Of a stretch of 64,000 bases of DNA, positions 48,481-60,851 are shown one piece after another. A program made the position numbers and the translations under genes. Under the pieces are notes generated by a model, which had not been told where the DNA came from, ran no database searches, and saw only the letters and a program-made list of their open reading frames with translations. Position 1 is the first letter of the stretch. Each line of letters begins with the position of its first letter. Source of the DNA: Mytilus galloprovincialis (lineage: Eukaryota; Mollusca; Bivalvia; Mytilida; Mytilidae); contig NC_134851.1 in assembly GCF_965363235.1 (NCBI RefSeq), positions 50,720,833 to 50,784,832 on the forward strand. Reading direction: 5' to 3'.

Positions 48481-48779
48481 TTTTTGTTATTTTACTTTAT
48501 TATATCAACAGCAATAACAGTCCTGGCAGATGCTTCAGTTTTACACCAGAAGGGATGATTTTATTCTATCTAATGTTAATTCAATAATTGGAAATGTATG
48601 GAAACATGACTTCTTCATTTAAGAACTTATAAATTTTTATTTTACTGATCCCTACACCATATTTTATATAAACAAATAAAATATAACAAGAGTGCACACG
48701 CTGAAATGTCTCCCATTCTTTACTAATCATTGATATTAAGTTGATAGTCCTAGATATAAAGCTTTATTACAGCTTTCAC

Positions 48780-49645
48780 ATAAACTTAAATTTAGCCAAG
48801 AAAACTAAACATTGACCAATAAACCATAAAAATGAGGTGAGGGTCAGATGAACCATGCCAGGCAGACATGTACAGCTTACAATTCTTCCATACAACAAAT
48901 ATAGTTGACCTATTGCTTATAGTTTAAGAAAAACAGACCAAAACACAAAAACTTAACACTGAGCAAAATGAGAAATGTGAAAATAAGGTCAAGGTCAAAT
49001 AAAACCTGCATGACTGACATATAGATCATAACATATTTCCATACACCAAATATAGTTGACCTATTGCATATAGTATTAGAAAAAAAAACAAAATTCAAAA
49101 ACTTAACGTTGACCACTGAACCATAAAAATGAGGTCAAGGTCAGATGACACCTGCCAGCTACACATGTACACCTTACAACACCAAAAATAGTAGACCTAT
49201 TACATAAACTATAAGAAAATCAGACCAAAACACCAAAACTTAACTTTGACCATTGAACCATGAAAATGAGGTCAAGGATGACTCCTGTCAGTTGGACATG
49301 TACACCTTACAGTCCTTCCATACACCAAATATACTAGACCTTTTGCTTATATTATCTGAGATATGGACTTGACCACTAAGACCTAACCATGTTTACTGAT
49401 CCATGAAATGAGGTCGAAGTCAAGTGAAAACTGGCTGACGGTTATGAGGACCGGCAAGGTACGCATATACCAACTATAGTTATCCTATTACTTATAATAA
49501 GAGGGAATCTAACATTACAAAAATTCTCAACTTTTTTTCAAGTAGTCACTGAACCATGAAAATGAGGTCAAGGGCATTGGTCATGTGACTGACGGAAACT
49601 TCGTAACATGAGGCATCTACATACAAATTATGAAGCATCAAAGTC
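48780..49645. repeat. Array of ~150-bp repeats, GAGGTCAAGGTCAGATGA family
   Basis: Five to six monomers each contain 'TTGACCANTGAACCATAAAAATGAGGTCAAGGTC' parts, 'GACATGTACACCTTACA' and 'CATACACCAAATATAGTTGACC'. The array runs into the CGCCGCCG/GCGACAAAAGTCGC module at 49688-49750. It is related to 21100-22960. Confidence 0.7.
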
Positions 49646-50997
49646 TTCCACCTTCTAAAATATAAAGCTTTTAAGAAGTTAGCTAACTCCGCCGCCGCTG
49701 GATCGCCATCCCTATGTCGAGTTTCTGCGACAAAAGTCGCAGGCTCGACAATAGTAACAAACTGTAATGCATTTCCCATTTGTGGTTAAACTGATTTAAA
49801 CTCAATATGTTATCAAAGCATATGACAATAGGATAGAAACATACAACTAAATAGTTCCTACCACACATTGGAAGACCAATGAATTTTCATATTCTAATTT
49901 CTTTGGTGAGAAAATTAGTTATAAAAAAATTGCTCGATGTTATAATGTGCTGGTATGATTGTCATTTTTCTTTTTCCCATTTTGTTGACGATTAATAAAA
50001 TAATTATAAGTCATTTTTAATTCAAAGCAGTACTGAAAGCATTGAAAATGTTTTAGCGACCCATAACATGAAGTGAGTCTTAATATCACATTTTTTAAGC
50101 AAAGATTTCCAAAACACCTTATTGTAATAATCAAGTATTTTATATGTTTATCAGTTACCATTTTTACAATTTTGTGATGTGGTTCTACCTGTCACATTTT
50201 TTTTCTATTCTGTATCCATTAATTTGTTTGTCCCTTAATATGTTTACATGGTGAAAATAAAATGTATTTGGTCATTATTCTGAATTACTTAAGGTTGTTG
50301 TCCTATTTATACTGTAAATTCAGAAATTATTGTGTGCATTTTTTTAAAAGATTGTCGTTGAAAAGACAAGAAATCGATTTCTAGAAAATCTGATTGTTCT
50401 CGTTTTTCATATGGATTAGACCGTTGATTTTCATGTTTGGTTTTATACTAGTCATTTTTGGGCCCTTTATCTTTATAACTTGCTGTTTGGTATGAACCAA
50501 GGCTCTATATTAATCTATAATGGTTTACTTATTAATTTTTTTTTACAAATTATGACTTGAATAGAGAGGCACTCATACCACACATTCTTATATCTATGTA
50601 GATATATGTATAACTAGGTATATGTATAAGTGATATCAGAAAGCAAGTTGTTATCATTGCAATAATCACCAAGTCACATTATTAGCTTTTTTTGGGAGGT
50701 CAGCTATTTAAAATAAGCATGATATGTAATGCTCACAAATAATTACAATATTCTTCAAATATGTCAAAAAGAAAGAAACATAGGGACACAAAAACAAGAA
50801 AGACATCTTTTATGGTAAAACGAAACATGAAAACATTAGGTAGATTTATTTCATAAACAATTGAAGATTTGTAATTATCAAATAATAACTAATACAAACT
50901 ATAGATAAATCTCTTTATCAAAATCTACCATGCACAAGCTTTGTAATTTATTGATAACAATATACATCATCATTATGTTGGGCAGTGTAGTATTATT

Positions 50998-51160
50998 CAG
51001 TGGGGGATCCAGAAATTTTCATAAGAGGGTTCCACTGACTGCCTAGGGGGGGGGGGGGGGGATTCCGTCACGCTTCAGTGATTCCCTATATCACCAACCA
51101 AAATTTTTCTGAAAAGGGGGTACCCGGACCCCCTGCCCCCACTCCCTAAATCCGCCTCTG
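50998..51160. mobile_element. GGCGGATCC-family MITE, diverged copy 4
   Basis: CAGTGGGGGATCC...AAATCCGCCTCTG, flanked by TTATT on both sides (50993-50997, 51161-51165). A G-run of about 15 lies at ~51047. The matching position in the duplicated segment (~60575) lacks it. Confidence 0.75.
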
Positions 51161-51215
51161 TTATTGGCACTAAATTTAAAAACACATTAAAAAATGAACA
51201 GTTTAAACAATAACG

Positions 51216-51375
51216 CAGTGGCGGATGCAGGAATTTTCGAAAGGGGGGGTGCTAGCCCAGGGCAAAGGGGGGGTGCAGGGGGGGTGCAAACATATGTCCC
51301 GATTCAAATGCATTGATCGGCCAAAATAAAGGGGGGGTGCGGACCCCCGGAACCCCCCCTCTGGATCCGCCACTG
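51216..51375. mobile_element. GGCGGATCC-family MITE, copy 5 (160 bp)
   Basis: Identical by eye to 22440-22599, flanked by TAACG at 51211-51215 and 51376-51380. It inserted ~55 bp from copy 4 and is absent from the paralogous segment near 60.6 kb. Confidence 0.85.
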
Positions 51376-51629
51376 TAACGTATTGATTAAATTAACTCTT
51401 AAACAAAGAAAACATGAAATAAATTTGCAGTAGCACATATGAAAAAATAAAACACCAGAGAAACCAATAAAAACATAAAAAGAATAACCAAAAACATTAA
51501 TTTTATATCATGATCTGGTTCTTTTTTTTTGTTCATAACTTATAAGTGTATTCTCATACACTTGTAGTAAAAAGGGACAGAACACTATTCCAGGAAATTA
51601 TTCTTAAAACATGTGGTTGGATTATGTCA

Positions 51630-52892
51630 TTACTTATTTTTATAATTTTCTTCCATTTCTAAATGGTCTATAAGTCCTGATGTATCTTCTGTATGTATGG
51701 TAGCTTCTTCTGTCACCCGGATGTACTCATAGAAATATGCAATGACCATAAATATCATAATGTCTACTAACATGATCACTGCAAAGAAGAAAAATTCTAC
51801 AGCCTGCAAAATACAGTAAACTGATGTCAGTAAAGAAACTAATAATGACGAAAGGAACTAAACTGTAATTTTTCATATCTTAAGAGTTTTGTTATGCTTC
51901 ATTTTTCATATCCTAAAAGTTTAGTTATGCTTCATTTTTCATATCCTAAAAGTTTTGTTATGCTTCATTTTTCATATCCTAAAAGTTTTGTTATGCTTCA
52001 TTTTTCATATCCTAAAAGTTTTCTTAAGCTTCATTTTTCGTATCCTAAAAGATAATGCTTCAGTTTTCATATTTTAAAAGTTTCGTTATGCTTCATTTTC
52101 CATTGGCTTAAAGTTTCGTTATGCTTCATTTTTCATATCCTAAAAGTTTTCTTAAGCTTCATTTTTCGTATCCTAAAAGATAATGCTTCAGTTTTCATAT
52201 TTTAAAAGTTTAGTTATGCTTCATTTTTCATATCCTAAAAGTTTTGTTATGCTTCATTTTTCATATCCTAAAAGTTTAGTTATGCTTCATTTTTCATATC
52301 CTAAAAGTTTTCTTAAGCTTCATTTTTCGTATCCTAAAAGATAATGCTTCAGTTTTCATATTTTAAAAGTTTCGTTATGCTTCATTTTCCATTGGCTTAA
52401 AGTTTCGTTATGCTATGTTTTTCATATCCTAAAAGTTTTGTAATGCATCATTTTTCGTATCCTAAAATTTGTTATGCTTCATTTTCCGTATCCTTAAATT
52501 AAGTTTTGTAATGCTTCATTTTTCATATCCTTAAAGTTTTGTAATGCTTCATTTTTTAAATAACTTATAAACCCTGTGATATTTGTGTGGCAATCATAAT
52601 TTTATATCACCATAGAATCAAAATAAAAAAATGTAATCTTGATTTCATATAAAACAGAGGTAAAACATATCACTTTTCTAAGATGGACAACCCAAGCTAA
52701 AAATACATTTTCAGTTTTCTGTTTGATGTATAAATATTTTTGTCAAACAGTTTGTTATGTGCAATTTTAAGAGTATTATCTCACCTGACTAGAAAATAAT
52801 TGCATTTCAAATATTATTGCAACAATCAAATTACCAAAGGCTTGGTTCATTAGAAAGACTGCCTGGATAAAAGATTTCATGGACTTTGGTGC
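51630..52892 (-). CDS. Second copy of the last two exons of an SLC15/POT-like transporter (cassette A)
   Basis: Exons are 52785-52892 (APKSMKSFIQAVFLMNQAFG...) and 51630-51803 (AVEFFFFAVIMLVDIMIFMV ... stop). They have the same lengths (108 and 174 bp), phases and splice sites as cassette B at 60852-61488. They encode the last two membrane helices and cytosolic tail of a proton-coupled oligopeptide transporter. Differences from B are few (for example AVFLMNQ/AAFLMNT, FEMQLFSSQ/SEIRLFSNQ) and the tail TEEATIHTEDTSGLID is unchanged. No copy of the preceding exon was found between 52893 and 60851. It is therefore either an alternative 3' terminus of the same gene or a partial duplicate. Confidence 0.75.
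51868..52556. repeat. ~33-bp minisatellite (TTATGCTTCATTTTTCATATCCTAAAAGTTTTG)
   Basis: About 20 units of ~30-33 bp. Variants (CGTATCC, CATTGGCTTAAAG, short AGATAATGC) recur in blocks, giving a higher-order pattern (52060-52200 and 52310-52400 repeat the same variant order). It lies in the intron between the two exons of cassette A. The equivalent intron of cassette B has no array. Confidence 0.85.
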
Positions 52893-53619
52893 CTGTAAAC
52901 AAAAGAAAAACTACATTCAAATTGACCCAGTTTAGGCAGAGTATATGTGTTGTTTCGAAAATTTAAAGAAACCATTTAGAAAAGTTAAGTGTTGTTTCTG
53001 TGGTAACTCAGCCTCATAGACGATATAGATACATTTAGATATATATTTTGGTGCTGTTGGTTTATTGGTTCATTTGTCACTTCTCCATATAACATTTTAT
53101 TATAGTCTTCTTAAAAAAATGTTACCGTAATCTATTCAAATAGAGAGAGCATTGATCTCATACAATGTAGGTAAACGTATTAATGATCTAATTAGTCATA
53201 AATAGAAAAATTAGATAACTCTATATCCAAGTACCGGTGTCTTCCCGATTGTCCCACTTTTTGAAATTACAGGTAAAAAAGTAATGAAATTTTGTGGGAC
53301 AATTGGGAAGTTTAAATGTGGGACAATTGGGAACCGTTTTTATGGTGATTAATTTGTTTTTATAGCTTGTTGTAGTTAATCAAAGGTTATTAATCAACAT
53401 GATCAATGTAACTTACAAAATATGAAAAAAATAAGAACAAATAATATTTAGATATTTTATTTTACTCATAGTACATGTAGTAGGAACAATTGAAGTATCA
53501 TATAATATAATATGAAGTCTTTAAAAAACAAATATTCTTAGATGCATATTTTTCTATTTAGTTTTTATTTGCGTTGAACTAGAGGTCAGTAACTGTGAGT
53601 ACTCTCAGATCTGTACTTA

Positions 53620-53935
53620 GTGTCTTTGTTGTGGTGATGTCCCAAGTCAGGAGTCTTTAGTTCAGTGTAGGTCGTTTGTTGCTGTGTAACATATTGTTTT
53701 TCTTTCATTATTTTGTACATAAATCATGCCATTAGTTTTCTTGTTTGAATTTTTTACATTTGTCATTTTGGGGCTTTTTTTGTAGCTATGTGGTATGGGA
53801 TTTGCTCATTGTTGAAGGCTGTATGGTGACCTATAGTTGTTTTAATTTCTGTGTAATTTGGTCTGTTTGGGAGAGTTGTCTCTTTTGGAATCATATTACA
53901 TCTTATTTTTTATGGAAGTCTTGCTCTTCTTTATA
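53620..53935 (+). repeat. CTCATTGGCAATCATACCAC-family dispersed repeat, plus copy
   Basis: The order is CCCAAGTCAGGAGTCTTTAG, TTTTGGGGCTTTTTTTGTAG, TGGTATGGGATTTGCTC, TTGAAGGCTGTATGGTGACC and GAGAGTTGTCTCTTTTGGAA. It is the same family as 61745-62025, 50400-50600 (plus) and 54240-54740 (minus). It is probably a SINE-like element; the 5' promoter is not visible. Confidence 0.6.
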
Positions 53936-54239
53936 GTTGGTGAAGAGTCCTGTTGACTGCAAAATCTACCTTTAATAGTGCTTCTTGGAAAGTCTGATCT
54001 GGCAAAATTCTAGCTAGACAGCAGCAAATTTACAGAAAATTTGGTGCCGGTACAAGAAATGATTGTACCAAAAGTATGTTGTGCATCCCATATATTTTTT
54101 TTTCTTTACAAATATCTCTAATATGTATTTTGTCAATCATTTATAACAAAGAAGTTGTCTGAAATAAAAAGATTTTTGTTCTAAAATTTTTTTTTAAAAG
54201 TGGGACAATCAGAAATAAACCCAAGTAACAATGTGAAAA

Positions 54240-54740
54240 GGGTACCGGGGTAATTAATTACAACCTTCAACATGGAGCATTGGCTCACATCGAACAGCAA
54301 GCTATAAAGGGCCCCAAAATGACTAGTGTATAAACAATGCAAATGTAATCTATATAATAAAGACAACAGTAGTATACTGGTGTTCAAAAGTCGATTTTCA
54401 AAAATTGATTAAAAGAAAACAAATCCGGGTTACAAACCAAAAACCGAGGGATACACAATTTTATCTAGTAAAACAAATGAACAACAGGAACACCGAAGTG
54501 CAACAACAACAAACGCCACCACACATAGAAACGGATTATTTGATAACAACTGTCAAATTCCTGACATAGTACAGGACATTTTAAGAAAAAATGATGGCTT
54601 GTACCTGGTTTAATTGCTAGCCAAACCTCAAGCTTTATGATAATGTTGAAAAATATCGCTGAAATGACAACCCTTAATAAACGAGCAACACTTATGTACA
54701 ACAGCAATCGACAATCATTAAACAACAGGTTTCTGGTTTA
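54240..54740 (-). repeat. CTCATTGGCAATCATACCAC-family dispersed repeat, minus copy
   Basis: Inverted family blocks: ATTGGCTCACATCGAACAGC, AAGCTATAAAGGGCCCCAAA, ATGACTAGTGTATAAACAAT, AAACAACAGGTTTCTGG. The minus-strand ORFs here have no family resemblance. Confidence 0.55.
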
Positions 54741-55002
54741 AGTATTGTTAATTTTACCTTATCTTCAACAGATGTTTAAAAAAAGAGGCACGTGAAATCA
54801 CAAATCTAGAAGTCGCACAACGAATATTAGACAATGCCAGTCTGGTAAAATTCCAGACTCAGTTGGAATACTGTACAAACAAGAAGAGACTGTCAACATA
54901 ATAAAGTTCAAATAATAATAATTCTGAAATATAGGTCAAAAGCGCTTTTCTATTCTGATTTGTCAAAGCAAATGTTACAATAACGTTTCCTAATTAAACT
55001 AG

Positions 55003-55882
55003 ATGCTCTAAAGATCATGTGTCACTCACCATGGTCTATGTGCATATTCAACAAAGGATACTCTTCAAAATTGTAGACAAGAATAGAATTCATGACAAAC
55101 CGTCAGTCTGGCAAATCAGTTTTCCACACTTTTTTCTTCATGCTTGAAGATAATGATTTGATATTTGGTGTATTGTGCTTTATATTGACATGTTACAGAC
55201 CAAGTTCAATTTTTTTCCGGATCTGATGATTTTGTGCAGAGTTATGTTACTTTGACTAAAATTCACTAAAACATAGTTTTCCGCTCCTTTTTTGTCCTTC
55301 TTGAAGATATAGATTTGATAATTGGTATATAGTTTTATCACAAGTTACAGATCAAGTTCGATTTGTGATCCGTACTGATGATTGTGTGCAGAGTTATGGT
55401 CCTTGGACTTAAAAAAATCACTAAAATAATCCACACTTTTTTTGTCATGCTTGAAGATATTGACTTGATATTTGTAGTAAAGTTATAGATTAAAATATAA
55501 TTTTGTTTTAATACAATGAATTTTTAACCTGTTTTATTACTTTCATGCAATTTGTACCCAAATAATCTTCATTTAAGGCCAATCACTCCTACTAACTTTA
55601 ACCGCAAAATTGACCGCCTTGTCATATTTTCTCTATTTATAACAATTTCAAATAGACAAAAATTGCATATTAACCCTATGTTCTATATTTAACCATGTCA
55701 GCCATCTTGGTTGGCTGGCTTAGTCATCAAACACAGATACCCTTAATTGATGATTGTTGTCAAGTTTGATAAAGTTGGCCCAGTAGTTTCAGATGAGAAA
55801 ATTTTTGTATAATTTAACAGACGACGACAGATGCAATGTCATGAGAAAAGCTTCATTGGACCTTTGGGCCAGGTGAGCTAAA
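55003..55882 (+). repeat. CTAGAGGCTCT-family dispersed repeat, diverged copy
   Basis: Starts CTAGATGCTCTAAAGATCATGTGTCACTCACC and ends CATTGGACCTTTGGGCCAGGTGAGCTAAAAA. Its 5' part has TATTCAACAAAGGATACTCTTC and AGACAAGAATAGAATTCATGAC, the segment most like the unit of the 5443-6248 minisatellite. The middle shares the 'TCATGCTTGAAGATATTGATTTGATATT' block with 17840-17890. Confidence 0.65.
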
Positions 55883-56261
55883 AATTAACAGAAACATGAT
55901 GTTTTTAATCAGTTAATTTTACGTTCTAGAGGTGTTAAACCAACAAAAAACATCCATTTTGATCTCGTACATTGTACAAAATACATCTGACATTGTAATT
56001 TTAATTGTGTACCCATGTTCTTATAAAAATAATAAATATTAACAAAAAAACATTCAATCCAGCATGTTAATGATTCAGACCTTGATCAATAACCTCAGTA
56101 TGTCCCTAAAAATCAAATAGATCATCCTTTCATTGAATAAATAATTAAGTCATCACTGTTTTGACATCATTTCAGGATGGCATTTGATTTCTGAACAGAA
56201 GTTTACTAAAGGAAAACATATTATCTTCAACACCACATGACAGAGGTCAAGCCACAAGTCT

Positions 56262-56642
56262 GATAATAACATTAACGGTACCAATTTTCCTGCACCAGAT
56301 GCGCATTTCGACAATACATGTCTCTTCAGTGATGCTCGTGGCCAAAATATTTGAAATCCAAAGCTTATATAAAAGATGAAGAGCTATAATCCAAAAGGTC
56401 CAAAAAGTATAGCCAAATCTGTGAAAGGAATCAGAGCTTTGCATGAGGGAGATACATTCCTTAATTTATAATAATTTCTAACATTTTGTAACAGCAAATT
56501 TTAATAACACAAAAAAATCGTATTTTCATGCCAGTACCGAAGTACTGGCTACTGGGCTGGTGATACCCTCGGGGACTAACAGTCCACCAGCAGAGGCATC
56601 GACCCAGTGGTAGTAATAACATTAACGGTACCAATTTTCCAG
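56262..56642. repeat. Direct repeat of TAATAACATTAACGGTACCAATTTTCC around a 350-bp spacer
   Basis: The ~27-bp block occurs at ~56265 and ~56615. Between them are a GCACCAGATGCGCATTTCGACA...GATGCTCGTGG dispersed module and a CAGTACCGAAGTACTGGC palindrome. It could be short terminal repeats or a tandem duplication. Confidence 0.5.
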
Positions 56643-56699
56643 TGAATGCAAGATATAATATTACTGAACCCAATTTCATAATTGGGAGCCAGGATATTT

Positions 56700-58580
56700 A
56701 AGATTAAATATTTGAGCTCTAACATGTCCCCTTTTGTCACCTTCAACAAGCTTTGTGCTACACTATGTTCAACGGATTCTTTTATAAAGTTTAATGATGA
56801 TTGTCATAAAGAGATATATCAATTGGAAGGATTAAATGCTTGATATATTGTATTGGAACCTGCATGTTATTGAAGACATTTGCCATCTAAAGGATTTTTT
56901 GTTAATGTTGTTGTTTGGTTGCTGTCTCATTTGCCTTTACCAAACTTTTACTTTTATTTATAAATGAATAACAACACAGCTTCACTTAAATTTTTTTAAT
57001 TATGAAGATCAAGTATTGACATCAGTGTGGTACAGATTTCATTTCTCGTAGGATTTCAAGATCTGAACAAAAATAACTCATGATGAAAAAAAGTAATACA
57101 ATAAAAACATAATTTTCTAAGAAGGAACCAGATCACCTGGAAAAATTGAATCCCTAACTAAACTAAATATAAATAAAATATGTAAATTTCTACCATGATA
57201 ACAAGCTTGAAATAACATACATACTCAAAATAGAAAAATATAAAATAATTAACATGAAATTATATTTAAAAAAAAACTTAACACATAACAAATATAATAT
57301 CAACTAACTTTATATAAAAATATATTTACTCTTTCAGACAAAAGTATTAGATCTCATAAATTAATATCTACATATGTAGTACTCATGGCAAAACCATTCA
57401 CCTATAGGAATGATTTAATTTTGTTCTAAACCTACAATAAAAGATCATGTTCTAGAAGAACTTGTGACTATTTTTTTTTATCAATCAATTTTAAAATTAC
57501 TAGTTATTCAAAAAGAAACAAAATAATATCCAAATGGAATTTTTAAACAAAATATCAAATGTAAATTTTACAACTATCTAGGTTTAATTAATAATTTTCT
57601 GGAACTGATATAGATGTCTTAAAATATGTTAAAGTTTCAGTTATTCATTCTTTAATTTTGACAAGTCATCACTTAATTTAATGTTTAATTAAAAAATAGG
57701 ATACATTTGATCTTATCCTTCTTTGGATTGTTTCATCATCTGATCACCTTATTTATAGGATTTCGAGATTACAAGAAAAAAAAATCAGCATGAGAAAATA
57801 AAAAAGAACCATGAAAAATGTGAATAATTTTGTACAATAAAAAGATATTTTATATTAACAAATGGCTAAAAAAAAGTCTTTTTCTTCTTGCTGTAACAGC
57901 TTTTCATAAAAATACAAGTATTGCATAAAAAGATCAACAAATAAAAAAACAGATGAGTTCAGTTTTTAATAAACATATTATGCAGCAATAAATTTTATCT
58001 AATACCCTGTCATTTTGATAATGTATTTATAAATTGTCTTTTTCACTTAATATTCTGTAACATTTAAACCTTATGTCAAACAAATCATTGTAGGAAATAA
58101 TGTAGACATTATAAAGTAGCATTATTAAAAAATTACATTAACACTTTACAATGAGGTTTACTATATCAACATATCAACTATATCTGACACAAAATTTGCA
58201 AACTTCAAAAAAAAAAACAGGAATGTAATGAAAAAAAAACAAAAAAAAAAACATTCACAACCTTATCTATTTCCTCAAAAGAGTAAAAAGCTAAATCTTC
58301 TTATTCAGATTCATTAAGATTCAAGTAGATTCGATATTCTTTAGATTCATTTTTACATATAGTAGTTGAACTAATGCAGCATTTCAAGAGAAATAATCTT
58401 TTTTATATTTTTATACAATTGATACTTATAACATAAATTTTAAATTGCTCTCTCTTTAGTATGAAGATATTTGCAGATTGATTTTGATGACATGCATTTG
58501 ACAGTTTCAATTTTCATGGTTTCATTTTAAAGTTTAATCTCTCATGTAGAAAAATGAAATCTTCATTTGCACACTGATAC
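56700..58580. other. AT-rich intergenic/intronic stretch
   Basis: No exon, RNA gene or element could be supported. There are long A and T runs. If both SLC15 cassettes belong to one gene, this is intronic; otherwise intergenic. Confidence 0.35.
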
Positions 58581-58745
58581 ATATATATTTTACTGATCCC
58601 TACACCATATTTTACATATACAAATAAAATATAAAATAATATATAAAAATAACAAACTTTATTGCATTTTCCAATTTGTGGTAAAACTTATTTTTAACTA
58701 AATATGTTATCAAAGCATATGACAGGAGAACATATATATGTGTAA

Positions 58746-59688
58746 CCAAGGAGGTTATATTAGAAGGAGAGAGAACGAAAGACGATAATTACACATAAAA
58801 TGTTACCGACTTTTCTGTAAGTGGGTGTTAATAAGTTGAGATCGACTCTGTCACAGAGGGTGATTTTGTCCTAATTACATGTATTTTAATTTTAATTATA
58901 CCCGAGTAAGAACAGAAACACCCGAGGTGTCATAAACTGACCGGATATACAATTATTGAAATGTTAATCAGATTTTTTGTGATATTTTTTATTATGTAAT
59001 TAAAAATTAAAATTTAATGTTAAAAGTAAACTTATTACCAAGAGAAATTAAACGAATATCCGTCTCATTGCCGTCAATGTTAATATCAACAGTCATAACA
59101 GAAATTAAGTCACTTTTACGATGTTCCCGATAAATTTCTCTATGTTTCAATTGCAAATATTCCTTCCGGTCGTTACCGGTCACCGTAACTAAAGTACTTT
59201 GCATATTCGTATATTTTCTATGATTATTACCTGCCAATTCTCATAAGCAGAAATTGACAGGTGAAGCGAAAATCTTTGTTTAAACCAATGTAGTGTTGAA
59301 TAAAAATCGCTCACTAACTTTCCTTTAAACCCTCATAACTTTGTCATTTCTTTATCTTTTTTCACCGTAGACAGACGGTTGATTTTGAAATTGAGCATCA
59401 AATCTTTTTCCAAATCATAAACACCTATCCACTGCACTGTAACTAAAAATACACCTGAACTTTAATGACCCAGTCACTGATAACAATCACGTGACATATG
59501 CAATTTATCTAATAGCCCAAACTACCCGCGGTAACAGCCAGGTACATCAGAGGGCCATGTCAAGTGGGTGATAAACATGTCGGTTTCTTTATAATTTTAT
59601 CAGTTTTCTCTGATCGAACTGCTATCCTGGGGATGCTAATTTTGTATCAAGCAGAGTGTTCACTCTCCTTCTAATATAACCTCCTTGG
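58746..59688. mobile_element. 943-bp TIR element with 5-bp TGTAA duplication and a small ORF
   Basis: CCAAGGAGGTTATATTAGAAGGAGAG at the left is inverted perfectly at the right (59663-59688). TGTAA flanks both sides (58741-58745, 59689-59693). The paralogous DNA at ~49820-49850 lacks it, so it inserted after the segmental duplication. It carries a 76-codon minus-strand ORF (59007-59237). Confidence 0.8.
59007..59237 (-). CDS. 76-codon ORF inside the 943-bp TIR element, function unknown
   Basis: Starts MAGNNHRKYTNMQSTLVTVT and ends with a compact tail (DINIDGNETDIRLISLGNKF). It is not recognised as a transposase. The mix of charged and beta-prone residues looks more protein-like than the shadow ORFs around it. 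It could be an exon fragment carried by the element, or chance. Confidence 0.3.
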   Translation of the reverse strand: MAGNNHRKYTNMQSTLVTVTGNDRKEYLQLKHREIYREHRKSDLISVMTVDINIDGNETDIRLISLGNKFTFNIKF

Positions 59689-60851
59689 TGTAACTAAATA
59701 CATGGTATTTCCTACCACAAATTGGAAGATACATGAATTTTCATATTATGATTTCTTTGGTGGGAGATTTGGGTTATCAAAAACTGCTATATGTTATAAT
59801 GTCCGATACGTTTATCTTTAATTTTTTTCCCCATTTTTCACAATCTATGAAGATAATTATAAGTCATTTTCACATTCAACAGTATGGACAACATTGTAAA
59901 TGTTTTGGCAATCCGTGTCATTACATTGATGATTCTTAAAATACTGAAATGGAATGATTTAAAAGTATCGTCTATGTTTATCAGATACTATTTTGCAATG
60001 TGGATCAAGCTGGCATACTTTTCTATTCTGGATTCATTAATTTTTTTTTTACCAATTACTTCATGATAAAGTTTGTAGTCATTATTCTGAATTATCTTAT
60101 GTAGTGTCCCTGTTTTTACTCAATCTGACAATATATGCTCTGTAATTTTCTACTCTATTTTTGACCAGCTGATTTCAAATAAGGAGGATATATATCATCA
60201 TATAATCCAATGCTCATATCATTCATCACAAGATGTGGGGTATATGTCAATGAGACAGAAAACCAAATGACACAAAAAACAAAAAGACATCTGTAAAGGT
60301 AAATCGAAACCTCAGGTTGATGTAGTCATAAACAATTTAAGATTAGAACTCAGTCATAAAATATTAACTAATAAAACAAATATAAATAATTTCTGAATGC
60401 AAGTTTAAATTATCAGATTTAACCCTGTCACATATTTTGAAATAATAAAAAAGATTGCAATTATTTCTAAATTTACAGTAATAAAACACTAAATAATCTC
60501 ATAATTAAAACCTGCCATGCACAAATATATTGGTAACAAATAAACATTATAATCACGTTTGGCATTGTGGTAGTATTAATTTTGCAATCCGCCTGGCTTA
60601 GCACCAAATCTGAACACACATTACTTTTGAACAAAGAAAAATTGAATTCAATTTGCAGTAGCATTCTAAAAAATCACAAAATATATCAGAGAACTTGATT
60701 AACAGCATATAAGAATAATCCAAAACATAAACTTTGAATTATAATGTTTTTTCTTCTTCATTAAAATGACATTACTATACTATACTCTTTTAAAGGGACA
60801 AAAGACATACACCAGGAAATTATTCTTTTAACAAGTTGTCCAATTATTGCA

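Noticed and set aside
52893-60851. A missing upstream exon that would make cassette A a full separate SLC15 gene
   Set aside because: Looked for an inverse copy of the PQYIVIT/GYSQ exon here and found none by eye.
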